Below are positions 15,438-24,155 of a stretch of DNA of 50,897 nucleotides, one piece after another (the first letter of the stretch is position 1; each line of letters begins with the position of its first letter). Source of the stretch: URNF01 sp045649855. Its GTDB lineage: Bacteria; Bacillota; Clostridia; Oscillospirales; Acutalibacteraceae. The notes under the pieces are model-generated. The model saw nothing but the letters and a program-made list of their open reading frames with translations, was not told where the DNA came from and ran no database searches. A program made the position numbers and the translations under genes. The stretch covers positions 1 to 50,897 of the forward strand of contig JAZRQN010000073.1 of assembly GCA_045649855.1 (NCBI GenBank), given 5' to 3'.

Positions 15438-17563
15438 TGGGGCTTACCAACCGCTCGGTCGGCAGGCGTGTTGCCGACACCGCTTTTTCAATACATAAAC
15501 AATCTCAAACCGATACAGTTATTGCCTTGGCAGGTAATCCCAACGTTGGAAAAAGCACAGTTTTCAACGGACTGACAGGGATGCATCAACACACGGGCAA
15601 CTGGCCCGGCAAGACGGTCGCCAACGTGCAAGGTGTCTGTAAAACTCCACAGCACAGACACATTCTCGTGGACATTCCCGGCACGTATTCTTTGATGGCA
15701 CACTCAGCAGAAGAATGTATCGCGCGTGATTTTATCTGCTTTGGTAACCCGGATGCGGTCGTGCTGGTTTGCGACGCTACCTGTCTGGAGAGAAATTTGA
15801 ATCTGGTTTTACAAACCATGGAAATCGCAAGCCGCGTTGTGGTCTGCGTCAACCTGTTGGATGAAGCGGCACGACATCACATTACCGTAGATATCCCCAA
15901 ACTTTCCAAATTACTTGGCGTACCCGTCGTAGGCATCACCGCACGCGAACACGACGACCTCCACAGATTGATACAAGCGGTAGACACCGTTTTGGAAACC
16001 ACTCCAAAACCGTTTCGAATACCATATCCACCAGCCATCGAAGATGCAATCAAACCGCTTGTCACCTCTCTGCGACCACATTGTGATAAACCGCACGCAA
16101 GATGGCTTGCGTTAAAATTGTTGGAAAACAGTCCCGAACTGTCGGAGCAAATAGCCGCCGCGTACGGAACAGACCTACTCACCGACCCGACCGTTCTCAA
16201 CGCAATCACCGATGCCGAAACCCTTTTGGAAGAAAACAATATAACCAAAGACAGATTTCTCGATCTGGTTGCTTCCGCCTCTGTCAAACAAGCAGAACAT
16301 ATCGCCAAACAGGTCGTTACGTATCCCACCACTAAACGACATGAAGGTCGCCTTGACCGCTTTTTGACAGGCCGCATCACGGGTTATCTTATGATGATAC
16401 TGCTCGCAGCATTCATTTTATGGCTTACAATCGTCGGTGCTAACTATCCGTCTGAACTATTATCAAAAGGGCTGTTTTGGGTACAAAATCAGTTGACCGA
16501 ACTGTTTTCAGCGCTCAACGCCCCAAGTTGGTTGCACGGCGCTTTGGTATTAGGCGTATACCGTGTTCTCGCCTGGGTAATATCGGTCATGCTGCCGCCT
16601 ATGGCGATATTTTTTCCGTTATTCACACTACTGGAAGACGTCGGATACCTCCCCCGCATCGCATACAATCTCGACAAGCCTTTTGCCCGTTGCAATGCTT
16701 GCGGTAAGCAGGCACTCACTATGTGCATGGGGTTTGGCTGTAATGCCGCGGGCGTGGTAGGCTGTCGCATCATTGACTCGCCGCGCGAACGCTTGCTCGC
16801 CGTGCTCACCAACAGTTTCGTGCCGTGCAACGGACGGTTTCCGACACTCATCACCCTGATTGGCATATTTTTTATCACAACCGGCGGCGTAGTAGCTACG
16901 CTATCCTCCGCGCTGTTGTTGACAGCTATGATTTTACTGGGTGTGTTTGCGACTTTCGCGGCTACCAAGCTGTTATCCTGCACCGTTTTAAAAGGCGTTC
17001 CGTCAGCATTCACATTAGAACTGCCGCCATTCCGAAAACCACAGATCGGCAAGGTCATTTGGCGTTCAATATGGGAGAGAACCATATTCGTACTGGGACG
17101 TGCAGCAGCGGTTGCCGCGCCTGCAGGTCTGTTTATCTGGCTGACCGCGAACATATACATCAGCGGCAACTCACTCCTACAAATCGGCGCTGATTGTTTA
17201 GAACCGCTCGGTCGCTTAATGGGTATGGACGGTGTCATTCTCGTCGCTTTCATTCTGGGGTTTCCTGCCAACGAGATTGTTCTTCCCATCATTTTAATGG
17301 CATATATGGCAAGCGGTACACTCACTGATATACACGACCTTTCCGCTCTGCGTGATATATTGGTGCTAAACGGTTGGACACCTCTCACCGCAGTCAGTAT
17401 GATGATATTCTCGCTCTTTCATTGGCCGTGTTCCACCACCCTGCTCACCGTTCACAAGGAAACAGGAAGCCTGAAATGGACAGCGCTCGCCGCTCTGTTC
17501 CCCACAACGTTAGGAACAACGTTGTGTATGCTGTTCACCGCGATTTACAATCTGGTGCGCTGA
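15437..17563 (+). CDS. feoB: Ferrous iron transporter B
   Basis: A 708-residue Fe2+ permease. Residues about 27-190 are the G domain: G1 GNPNVGKST (33-41), G2 region HTGNWPGKT (52-60), G3 DIPG (79-82) and G4-like NLLD. A helical spacer follows to about 290, then the membrane part with about eight segments, including the first gate region (GYLPRIAYNLD; GCNAAGVVGCRIIDSPRER; FVPCNGRFPTL) and the second (GFPANEIVLPIILMAYM). The conserved Cys of the first gate is in FVPCNGR. The first 26 residues are a loose extension before the G domain. It takes up ferrous iron under anaerobic conditions. The ATG overlaps the feoA stop. Confidence 0.96.
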   Translation: MGLTNRSVGRRVADTAFSIHKQSQTDTVIALAGNPNVGKSTVFNGLTGMHQHTGNWPGKTVANVQGVCKTPQHRHILVDIPGTYSLMAHSAEECIARDFICFGNPDAVVLVCDATCLERNLNLVLQTMEIASRVVVCVNLLDEAARHHITVDIPKLSKLLGVPVVGITAREHDDLHRLIQAVDTVLETTPKPFRIPYPPAIEDAIKPLVTSLRPHCDKPHARWLALKLLENSPELSEQIAAAYGTDLLTDPTVLNAITDAETLLEENNITKDRFLDLVASASVKQAEHIAKQVVTYPTTKRHEGRLDRFLTGRITGYLMMILLAAFILWLTIVGANYPSELLSKGLFWVQNQLTELFSALNAPSWLHGALVLGVYRVLAWVISVMLPPMAIFFPLFTLLEDVGYLPRIAYNLDKPFARCNACGKQALTMCMGFGCNAAGVVGCRIIDSPRERLLAVLTNSFVPCNGRFPTLITLIGIFFITTGGVVATLSSALLLTAMILLGVFATFAATKLLSCTVLKGVPSAFTLELPPFRKPQIGKVIWRSIWERTIFVLGRAAAVAAPAGLFIWLTANIYISGNSLLQIGADCLEPLGRLMGMDGVILVAFILGFPANEIVLPIILMAYMASGTLTDIHDLSALRDILVLNGWTPLTAVSMMIFSLFHWPCSTTLLTVHKETGSLKWTALAALFPTTLGTTLCMLFTAIYNLVR

Positions 17564-17608
17564 CAATATTGACAACCGTGATACAATGGGATGTAAGAGG
17601 TGAAGAAG

Positions 17609-18727
17609 ATGCGACTGAAAGAAAAGCGTGCTTGGCCGTTATGGCTCAAATGGATGTGTTGTGCGATCCCGTTCATATTAGCGGTGATTTTATATCTTGT
17701 ATTGCCTCACACACCGCGGTTTACCGAATATGTATTTGCACGCGGCATCTTCCGTGTGATCGCATATCCGCTCAACCTTCTTATCTCCGTTTTTCCGTTC
17801 TCGGTTACCGAGATCATCGTAATCCTCGCCGCACCTCTTATACTCACCCTGCTTATCATCTTCGTATATCGCATCATCAAACGCGCCGACCGAGCACAAG
17901 TCGCAGAAAAAGGTGCGCGGTTTGTGTGTTGGTGTCTGTCACTGGCGGCTCTGATCTATATGATTATGCATGGCGGCAATTACAACCGCCTGCCTGTCGG
18001 AGAATTGTTTGCACTGAACGACAACCAATACGACGCTGCTTTTTTAACCGCCGTTACCGCCGATTTGGCAAAAAAATCCTCTGCAGCCCGTCTTCAGGTC
18101 ACAGAGGATGAAAATGGTTGTATGCAATTATCCGTGTCTATGTCGGAAACGCTGAAAAACACGGATGACTGTTATCAAAACTTGCGTGATACCTACCCGT
18201 TTATCACAAGCGGCACCAAACGCGTGAAATCGGTCTTATTATCCCATTACTGGTCTTACACCGGTATCACGGGAGTATACTGTCCCTGGCTGGGCGAAAG
18301 CAACGTCAACACAGACGTGCCACACAGCGGTATTCCGCACACGGCGGCACACGAAGTGGCGCATACCATGGGATTTTCCAGAGAAGACGCTTGCAACTTT
18401 ATTGCGTTTCTCGGATGCATCACATCGGATGACCCGAATTACGTATATTCAGGCTATCTGTCCGCTTTTATTTACTGTTCAAACGCCCTGTACGCCTACG
18501 ACACCGAACTGTGGGCAGAAACCGTCTCACACTGCTCGGACGGCGTTTTACGCGATTTACGCCAAAGAAACGCCTATTGGAAAGACTTCCAAGGTGAAGT
18601 CATGGAAGCATCAGACGATTTTAACGATGCATTTATCAAAGCAAACGGCGTAGAAAGTGGCGTGCTGAATTACAACGAGGTGGTATCGCTGATTTTGCGG
18701 TACTATGACACCCACGCAATGGTGTGA
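17609..18727 (+). CDS. DUF3810 family membrane protein with a zinc-metallopeptidase motif
   Basis: A 372-residue protein of the DUF3810 family. Three hydrophobic segments lie within the first 120 residues, followed by a soluble domain with PHTAAHEVAHTMGFSREDACNF, an HExxH zinc site (HEVAH) with a downstream Glu-rich helix. This is the gluzincin-like pattern; a peptidase role is likely but unproven. ATG 17609 is preferred to GTG 17600, since AAGAGG lies 8 bases before the ATG. It begins 45 bp after feoB and may be co-transcribed with it. It ends 2 bp from the convergent HPr gene with no terminator between them. Confidence 0.8.
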   Translation: MRLKEKRAWPLWLKWMCCAIPFILAVILYLVLPHTPRFTEYVFARGIFRVIAYPLNLLISVFPFSVTEIIVILAAPLILTLLIIFVYRIIKRADRAQVAEKGARFVCWCLSLAALIYMIMHGGNYNRLPVGELFALNDNQYDAAFLTAVTADLAKKSSAARLQVTEDENGCMQLSVSMSETLKNTDDCYQNLRDTYPFITSGTKRVKSVLLSHYWSYTGITGVYCPWLGESNVNTDVPHSGIPHTAAHEVAHTMGFSREDACNFIAFLGCITSDDPNYVYSGYLSAFIYCSNALYAYDTELWAETVSHCSDGVLRDLRQRNAYWKDFQGEVMEASDDFNDAFIKANGVESGVLNYNEVVSLILRYYDTHAMV

Positions 18728-18729
18728 TC

Positions 18730-18969
18730 TTATTTTGCAATAAAAGGTGCAAGTTTTGCCGCGAAAGCGTCTACCGCCGCAGGATCGCCTTGTCCGACCG
18801 ACACGACCAACGGCTGACCCAATTCCATACTGAGGACACCGATAATCGATTTCGCATGCACCACTTTGTCGCCTGCGATCAGTTCGATATTAAACTCTTG
18901 CGCTGTACAAACGTGCACAAACTGTTTTGCCTGCTCTAACGTATTCAAAACGATGGTAGTCCGGAACAT
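18730..18969 (-). CDS. HPr-like (Crh-type) protein lacking the active-site histidine
   Basis: A 79-residue HPr-fold protein. The serine-kinase region is conserved (DKVVHAKSIIGVLSMEL), placing Ser41 where HPr has regulatory Ser46. The usual phosphotransfer segment (GLHARPA with His15) is replaced by NTLEQAKQF, with no His, so it cannot relay phosphate from PEP in the PTS. It resembles Crh, which binds CcpA when Ser46 is phosphorylated by HPr kinase; that role is inferred. ATG 18969 follows AAAGGATA. It has its own promoter at 19003-19031 and is divergent from mtaB. Confidence 0.85.
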   Translation of the reverse strand: MFRTTIVLNTLEQAKQFVHVCTAQEFNIELIAGDKVVHAKSIIGVLSMELGQPLVVSVGQGDPAAVDAFAAKLAPFIAK

Positions 18970-19002
18970 AATCGGTATCCTTTCTGTTGTTGATTTGCGT
19001 TT

Positions 19003-19031
19003 AGTATACCACATTTTTCCATAAAAATCAA
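19003..19031 (-). promoter_or_regulatory. Promoter of the HPr-like gene
   Basis: Minus strand TTGATT (19026-19031) and TATACT (19003-19008), 17-bp spacing, about 33 bp before the ATG. Confidence 0.75.
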
Positions 19032-19036
19032 GAATA

Positions 19037-19072
19037 TTGCAATCATCACCCGTATCTGCTATAATACGGGTG
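19037..19072 (+). promoter_or_regulatory. mtaB promoter with an 8-bp inverted repeat over the -10 box
   Basis: TTGCAA (19037-19042) and TATAAT (19060-19065), 17-bp spacing. An inverted repeat CACCCGTA (19047-19054) / TACGGGTG (19065-19072) with a 10-bp gap straddles the -10 box, a position suited to a repressor or to an RNA start-site hairpin. Confidence 0.7.
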
Positions 19073-19098
19073 TCGATTTTTCGAAAAAGGATGTCTGT

Positions 19099-20391
19099 AT
19101 GAAAGCACTGTTTTTTACACTTGGCTGTAAAGTCAATCAATATGAAACCGAAGCGATGCGAAAATTGTTGGAAAATCGCGGATTTAAAACTGCGGAATGG
19201 ATTCCCGGTCAAACCGATGATGCCGATTGTATCATTATCAACTCTTGCACCGTTACCGCTGAGGCTGACCGCAAACTACGACAACTCGTCAATCGCGCAC
19301 GCCGCGAATATCCCGCCGCAATCATCATCGTAACCGGCTGTATGCCGCAAGCTTTCCCCAAAGATGCCGCCGCGCTGGAACACGCAGACGTCATACTTGG
19401 CAACGCCGCCAGACGGCAATTGCCGACTTTTATCGAGCGTTTTCTTGCCTCTCACCAACGAATCGTGGAGATTGCGCCGCACGGCAAAGAGTTCGAAGAA
19501 TGTCCGATTTCCACCTTTGAGGAACACACACGTGCGTTTGTGAAGATTGAAGACGGTTGTAACCGTTTCTGTTCGTACTGCATCATCCCCTATGCGCGCG
19601 GCAGAGTACGTTCACGCTCGCTGGACGATCTTGCGGTTGAAGTGAAAGCATTGGCGGCAAACGGATACAAAGAAATCGTGCTGGTCGGTATCAACCTGAC
19701 GGCATTCGGACAGGACACGGGACACAACATTGCTGATGCTGTGGAAACCGTTTGTGGCATTGACGGCATTGAACGGGTGCGATTAGGTTCGATCGAACCC
19801 GACCACCTCACCCCTGCTATCCTCGATCGTTTAGCCGCACAACCAAAACTGTGCCCACAGTTCCATTTGGCTTTACAAAGCGGTTGTAACGCCACTTTAA
19901 AACGTATGCGACGCCACTATACCGCAGAGGAATACGAAGCTCTTTGCAATGACTTACGCAAACGGTTTGACGGTTGCGCCATCACCACCGATTTTATGGT
20001 GGGATTTCCCGGGGAAACCGACGAAGAGTTTACACAATCCTTGGGGTTTGTGCAAAAAATGCAACTGGCCCGTGTGCACATTTTCGCTTACTCCCGTCGC
20101 CCGGGCACACCTGCCGCGAAAGCGCCCGATCAAATTATGAACCGTGTAAAATCCGCCAGGAGCAAACTGGCGGCTGATGCTTGCAAGAACTTGCAGCAAC
20201 AGTTTGCCGCTTCCAAGATCGGTACCGTTACCACCGTGTTACTGGAAACCGCGATGCCGGACGGTACTATCTACGGATACACTCCCGAATACGTCGGCGT
20301 CTTTGTCAAAACCGATAAAACTCCCGGCAACATTCTGTCGGTGCGAATCACCGATGCCAAAGACGGCGAATGCTACGCAGAAGAAATATAA
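19099..20391 (+). CDS. mtaB: tRNA t6A37 C2-methylthiotransferase
   Basis: A 430-residue radical-SAM methylthiotransferase of the MtaB (YqeV) branch, which turns t6A37 into ms2t6A37 in ANN-decoding tRNAs. The N-terminal UPF0004 domain has Cys10 (FTLGCKVNQYETEAM), Cys50 (NSCTVT) and Cys81 for one cluster. The radical SAM cluster is Cys154/Cys158/Cys161 (DGCNRFCSYCIIPYARG). A C-terminal TRAM-like domain follows from about 370. The NQYE/NSCTVT wording separates MtaB from MiaB. It has its own promoter and ends at a strong terminator shared with groEL. Assignment is confident. Confidence 0.93.
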   Translation: MKALFFTLGCKVNQYETEAMRKLLENRGFKTAEWIPGQTDDADCIIINSCTVTAEADRKLRQLVNRARREYPAAIIIVTGCMPQAFPKDAAALEHADVILGNAARRQLPTFIERFLASHQRIVEIAPHGKEFEECPISTFEEHTRAFVKIEDGCNRFCSYCIIPYARGRVRSRSLDDLAVEVKALAANGYKEIVLVGINLTAFGQDTGHNIADAVETVCGIDGIERVRLGSIEPDHLTPAILDRLAAQPKLCPQFHLALQSGCNATLKRMRRHYTAEEYEALCNDLRKRFDGCAITTDFMVGFPGETDEEFTQSLGFVQKMQLARVHIFAYSRRPGTPAAKAPDQIMNRVKSARSKLAADACKNLQQQFAASKIGTVTTVLLETAMPDGTIYGYTPEYVGVFVKTDKTPGNILSVRITDAKDGECYAEEI

Positions 20392-20428
20392 AAAAGAACG
20401 GTACGTCGTTTGACGTACCGTTCTTTTT
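20391..20428. terminator. Bidirectional terminator between mtaB and groEL
   Basis: A 17-bp perfect stem (20391-20407 / 20412-20428, core gaacggtacgtc) with a GTTT loop and A/T runs on both sides lies between the convergent stops at 20391 and 20434. Confidence 0.92.
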
Positions 20429-20433
20429 GGTTT

Positions 20434-22059
20434 TTAGTACATTCCGTCCATACCGGCAGGAGCGGCAGCAGGTGCTACCGGCTCTTTTTTGTCGGCAACC
20501 AGCGATTCGGTGGTGAGCACCATCGCGGCGACAGAAGCGGCGTTCTGCAGAGCGGAGCGGGTTACCTTGGTAGGATCCACGATGCCTGCAGCGAACATAT
20601 CCACATATTCTTCGGTCGCAAAGTTGAAGCCGAAGTTCACTTTCTCAGAAGAACGGATCTTGTCGATAATGACACTGCCCTCAAGACCTGCGTTGAGCGC
20701 GATCTGACGAACCGGCTCTTCAATGCCTTTGAGAACGATCTGGATACCGGTCTTTTCATCGCCCTCATACTGATCGAGCAGTTTGGCAAGTTCGGCAGAA
20801 GCGTTGATCAGCGCCACGCCACCGCCTGCAACCAAACCTTCTTCCACAGCAGCTTTGGTTGCGGCAAGCGCATCTTCAATACGCAATTTCTTTTCTTTCA
20901 TTTCCACTTCGGTAGCCGCACCGACCTTGATAACCGCAACACCGCCAGCGAGTTTCGCCAAGCGTTCCTGCAGTTTCTCGCGATCGAAGTCGGAAGTGGT
21001 GGTTTCGATCTGACTGCGGATCTGTGCAACGCGAGCCGCGATCATATCGGGATCTCCTGCGCCGTCAACGATCACGGTGTATTCTTTCTGCACCTTGACC
21101 TGACGAGCACGGCCGAGCATATTCATCGTGGTCTCTTTGAGATCCAGGCCGAGTTCTTCGGAAATGACCTGACCACCGGTCAGGATAGCGATATCTTGCA
21201 ACATCTCTTTGCGACGATCGCCAAAACCGGGCGCTTTCACAGCAACACAGGTAAGAGTACCGCGTAATCTGTTCACGATGAGGGTGGACAGCGCTTCGCC
21301 TTCCACATCTTCCGCTACAATGACCAGTTTTTTGCCCGACTGCAGAATCTGTTCGAGAATCGGCAGAATATCCTGAATGTTGGAGATTTTTTTGTCGGTG
21401 ATGAGCAAATACGCATCATCGATAACCGCTTCCATTTTATCGGTATCGGTTACCATATACGGGGTGATGTAACCGCGGTCAAACTGCATACCTTCCACCA
21501 CTTCGGTAAAGGTTTCAGCGGTTTTGGATTCTTCCACTGTGATAACACCGTCCGCAGACACCTTTTCCATCGCTTCGGCAATCAGTTTGCCAATATAGGC
21601 ATCGCCTGCAGAGATGGTAGCGGCACTGGCAATGTCATCAGAGCCATTCACCTTTTTGGAGTTTGCTTTTACAGTCTCCACGACCTTATCCACCGCAATC
21701 TGAATACCGCGTTTAACACTCATGGGGTTCGCGCCTGCGGCAACGTTTTTCATACCCTCACGGATGAGTGCCTGTGCCAGCAAAGTTGCAGTGGTGGTAC
21801 CATCACCGGCAACGTCGTTGGTTTTGGTGGAAACTTCTTTGACAAGCTGTGCGCCCATATTCTCGAACGCATCATCCAGTTCAATTTCTTTTGCAATGGT
21901 AACGCCGTCATTGGTGATGAGCGGTGCACCGAATTTTCTGTCCAGAACCACATTGCGACCACGGGGGCCCAAGGTGATCTTCACGGTGTTCGCAAGCTGG
22001 TCCACACCTGCTTGCAGTGCTTTTCTGGCTTCTTCGCCGTACAAAATGACTTTAGACAT
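20434..22059 (-). CDS. groEL: Chaperonin GroEL (60 kDa)
   Basis: A 541-residue group I chaperonin, which folds proteins inside a 14-mer with GroES caps. It begins MSKVILYGEEARKALQAGVDQ and contains KITLGPRGRNVV, the ATP-binding DGTTTATLLAQ (near 86-96) and the GGGVALINA region near 413. The C-terminus AAAPAGMDGMY is the usual flexible Gly/Met tail. It follows groES by 17 bp. The pair is under the CIRCE operator at 22394-22420, so it should be induced by heat through HrcA. Length and residues are standard. Confidence 0.98.
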   Translation of the reverse strand: MSKVILYGEEARKALQAGVDQLANTVKITLGPRGRNVVLDRKFGAPLITNDGVTIAKEIELDDAFENMGAQLVKEVSTKTNDVAGDGTTTATLLAQALIREGMKNVAAGANPMSVKRGIQIAVDKVVETVKANSKKVNGSDDIASAATISAGDAYIGKLIAEAMEKVSADGVITVEESKTAETFTEVVEGMQFDRGYITPYMVTDTDKMEAVIDDAYLLITDKKISNIQDILPILEQILQSGKKLVIVAEDVEGEALSTLIVNRLRGTLTCVAVKAPGFGDRRKEMLQDIAILTGGQVISEELGLDLKETTMNMLGRARQVKVQKEYTVIVDGAGDPDMIAARVAQIRSQIETTTSDFDREKLQERLAKLAGGVAVIKVGAATEVEMKEKKLRIEDALAATKAAVEEGLVAGGGVALINASAELAKLLDQYEGDEKTGIQIVLKGIEEPVRQIALNAGLEGSVIIDKIRSSEKVNFGFNFATEEYVDMFAAGIVDPTKVTRSALQNAASVAAMVLTTESLVADKKEPVAPAAAPAGMDGMY

Positions 22060-22076
22060 AAGATAAGCCCTCCTAA

Positions 22077-22361
22077 TCAGTCAACGATCGCGAGAATATC
22101 GCTCTGGCGCACGATGATAAACTCTTCGCCGTCCAGTTTGATCTCGGTTCCGGAATATTTGCTGGTGAGCACACGGTCGCCCACTTTCACATACATCACA
22201 ACGTCTTTGCCTTCTACATTGCCGCCGGGCCCGACTGCGACCACTTCCGCAACCTGCGGTTTTTCTTTCGCGGCACCTGCTAAAATGATGCCACCTTTCG
22301 TCGTTTCTTCGGCTTCTACCATTTTGATGACCACACGGTCTGCCAAAGGTTTAATTGCCAT
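22077..22361 (-). CDS. groES: Co-chaperonin GroES (10 kDa)
   Basis: A 94-residue GroES. It starts MAIKPLADRVVIKM, has the mobile loop segment EETTKGGIILAG and ends EEFIIVRQSDILAIVD. ATG 22361 is chosen because GGAGG (22370-22374) lies 8 bases upstream; an ATG at 22367 is only 2 bases away. It caps the GroEL barrel. It is the first gene of groES-groEL, directly after CIRCE. Confidence 0.97.
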   Translation of the reverse strand: MAIKPLADRVVIKMVEAEETTKGGIILAGAAKEKPQVAEVVAVGPGGNVEGKDVVMYVKVGDRVLTSKYSGTEIKLDGEEFIIVRQSDILAIVD

Positions 22362-22393
22362 ATTCATTGCCTCCTTAGCAAAAATCTACATTG

Positions 22394-22420
22394 TTAGCAC
22401 TCGCACGTTAAGAGTGCTAA
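22394..22420 (-). promoter_or_regulatory. CIRCE operator (HrcA site)
   Basis: TTAGCACTC - 9 bp - GAGTGCTAA, a perfect match to the CIRCE consensus. It lies between the promoter and the groES ribosome site, so HrcA binding would block transcription at normal temperature. No hrcA gene is in the window. Confidence 0.98.
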
Positions 22421-22425
22421 AACCT

Positions 22426-22453
22426 ATTGTAACCATTTTTTTGAAAAAATCAA
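22426..22453 (-). promoter_or_regulatory. groESL promoter
   Basis: Minus strand TTGATT (22448-22453) and TACAAT (22426-22431), 16-bp spacing, with CIRCE starting 6 bp downstream of the -10 box. Confidence 0.8.
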
Positions 22454-22457
22454 TAGG

Positions 22458-22481
22458 AAAACGGAAAAAATTTCCGCTTTT
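22458..22481 (-). terminator. Probable terminator after the RlmL-type gene
   Basis: CGGAAA / TTTCCG (22462-22467, 22471-22476) lies in A/T runs, 18 bp past the stop of the upstream methyltransferase gene and next to the groES -35 box. The stem is short, so strength is uncertain. Confidence 0.5.
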
Positions 22482-22498
22482 TATAGTTTATTTACAAA

Positions 22499-23617
22499 TC
22501 ACTTGAAATACATATACAACTGGCATTTGAGCATACCGTTATACAGTTTTCTACGCTTATCCGCTTTGCGACCGAACAAGGTTTCAAATTCTTCGTGCGG
22601 ACTGATGATAGCGTAACTCCAGCCTTGCTTGGGTTGGAACACGCGACCCATCTGTCGATACAGATCTTCCGCCGCCTGCACATCCAGCAAACGCTCACCA
22701 TACGGCGGATTGCACAGCACAATACCGCTGTCCCCTTCCGGTTTGAATGTCTGCAACGCCTTTTCAGAGGCTTTCACCTGCGCCGCCACACTCGCTTTTG
22801 CGGCGTTTTCCAACGTTAACCGCACGGCTTCAGGGTCGATATCACAGCCGATTGCTTCAAACACACGATCGTGTTTTTCAAAACTTCTGGCACGTTCACG
22901 CTCGGCACGCCAAATCTCATCCGGCATCTGATCCCAATCCATAAACGCAAAACGACGCTTGATACCGGGTGCGATTCCCATTGCCGCCAACGCACCTTCA
23001 ATCAACAGCGTACCCGAACCGCAACACGGGTCCACAATTCGATCCGCGCGGCGCACACGCATCACGTCCACGATTGCAGCCGCCAACGTTTCTTTGATCG
23101 GTGCGCCACCGGCGTTTTGGCGATAACCACGTTTATGCAATCCTGCGCCACTGCTATCGAGCAGTAACGTTACTTCGTCTTTCAAAATAGAAAACTGCAA
23201 CTGGTGCTTAGCACCGCTTTCCTGCAACCACGAAACGCCGTACGCTTTTCCCAAACGTTCCGCGGCGGCTTTTTTGATGATAGCTTGGCAATCCGGCACG
23301 CTGTGCAAAGCAGAATTCAGCGACCAACCTTTCACGGGAAACGCATCGTTTTTACCGATAAACCGTTCCAAAGGCAACGCTTTGACACCCTGGAACAACT
23401 CTTCAAAACTACGCGCCATAAACACACCCAGCACAATCTGGATACGCTCGGCATATCTGGAACCGATATTGGCACGAGCCAACATATCCCAGCCGCCCAC
23501 AAACAACACGCGACCGTTTTCCACCGTTACGTCTTCAGCGCCCATACGGCGCAGTTCATCTGCCAAAATGCCTTCAATGCCGAACAGACACGGGGCACAC
23601 ATCCGTAATTTTTCCAT
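22499..23617 (-). CDS. THUMP-domain class I rRNA methyltransferase (RlmL/YpsC type)
   Basis: A 372-residue SAM-dependent RNA methyltransferase. Residues about 1-160 hold a ferredoxin-like and THUMP RNA-binding region (PVKGWSLNSALHSVPDCQ, typical of the family). The catalytic domain has DPCCGSGTLLIEGAL (SAM motif, near 197-211) and NPPYGERL (motif IV, near 304-311), the signature of N2-guanine methylation. It matches the N-terminal half of RlmL, which modifies 23S rRNA, and Bacillus YpsC; the exact guanosine is not shown. ATG 23617 follows GAGGGAAAA. It is a single gene after yabR. Confidence 0.9.
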   Translation of the reverse strand: MEKLRMCAPCLFGIEGILADELRRMGAEDVTVENGRVLFVGGWDMLARANIGSRYAERIQIVLGVFMARSFEELFQGVKALPLERFIGKNDAFPVKGWSLNSALHSVPDCQAIIKKAAAERLGKAYGVSWLQESGAKHQLQFSILKDEVTLLLDSSGAGLHKRGYRQNAGGAPIKETLAAAIVDVMRVRRADRIVDPCCGSGTLLIEGALAAMGIAPGIKRRFAFMDWDQMPDEIWRAERERARSFEKHDRVFEAIGCDIDPEAVRLTLENAAKASVAAQVKASEKALQTFKPEGDSGIVLCNPPYGERLLDVQAAEDLYRQMGRVFQPKQGWSYAIISPHEEFETLFGRKADKRRKLYNGMLKCQLYMYFK

Positions 23618-23632
23618 TACTTTTCCCTCAAA

Positions 23633-23674
23633 TAAAACAAGGAACCTGATACCGCCAGAGCGATAGCATGTTCC
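23633..23674 (-). terminator. Probable terminator after yabR
   Basis: Minus strand GGAAC / GTTCC (23670-23674, 23641-23645) encloses a second stem TATCGC / GCGGTA that closes with a U-G pair only on this strand, then TTGTTTTATTT. It lies between the yabR stop (23691) and the next start (23617). Confidence 0.45.
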
Positions 23675-23690
23675 CTGCCGTTTTTATATT

Positions 23691-24134
23691 TTAGCCTTGG
23701 CGGTTTGTTTTTTTGGAAAAACCGCCATGTTTGCTGTCAAGCGAACGTTTGAGATCGGAAATTTTTTCATCACTCGTCTGCTTAAACTTGGACATCATAT
23801 CCTCAAAACTGTCTCCGCCGCTCGCGCGGGAAGATTTCCATTCAAAATCGCCGGGTCTGCCGGGAGATACAGCAGGTTGACGCGGCGCACGCGGTGCCGG
23901 AGGCGTTGCTTTTTTGATAGATAAACTGATCTTGCCGTCCTCAGCAATGGTCAGCACTTTGACTTTAACAGTTTGACCTTCTTGAATATGATCACGAATT
24001 TCCTTGACATAAGTAGCGGCTACTTCAGAAATATGTACCATTCCTGTTTTACCTTCACCGAGATCTACAAACGCACCGAACTTCGTGATACCGGTAATTT
24101 TCCCTTCAAGAATCGCTCCAACTTCCACCTGCAT
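23691..24134 (-). CDS. yabR: S1-domain RNA-binding protein, YabR-like
   Basis: A 147-residue protein. Residues about 1-72 form one S1 OB-fold (MQVEVGAILEGKITGITKFG; VDLGEGKTGMVHISEVA). The tail is Pro/Arg-rich (PPAPRAPRQPA), then polar and basic, likely disordered. It resembles Bacillus subtilis YabR, which is also encoded next to divIC. ATG 24134 is chosen; an upstream in-frame TTG would overlap the GGAGG. It is the last gene of yabP-yabQ-divIC-yabR, 21 bp after divIC. Function is unknown beyond RNA binding. Confidence 0.88.
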   Translation of the reverse strand: MQVEVGAILEGKITGITKFGAFVDLGEGKTGMVHISEVAATYVKEIRDHIQEGQTVKVKVLTIAEDGKISLSIKKATPPAPRAPRQPAVSPGRPGDFEWKSSRASGGDSFEDMMSKFKQTSDEKISDLKRSLDSKHGGFSKKTNRQG

Positions 24135-24155
24135 AAACGATATATTTCCTCCCAA

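Noticed and set aside
17561..17596. TTGACA and TACAAT upstream of the DUF3810 gene as a promoter
   Set aside because: The two boxes are only about 7 bp apart, and no other -10 at 16-18 bp is convincing; read-through from feoB is simpler.
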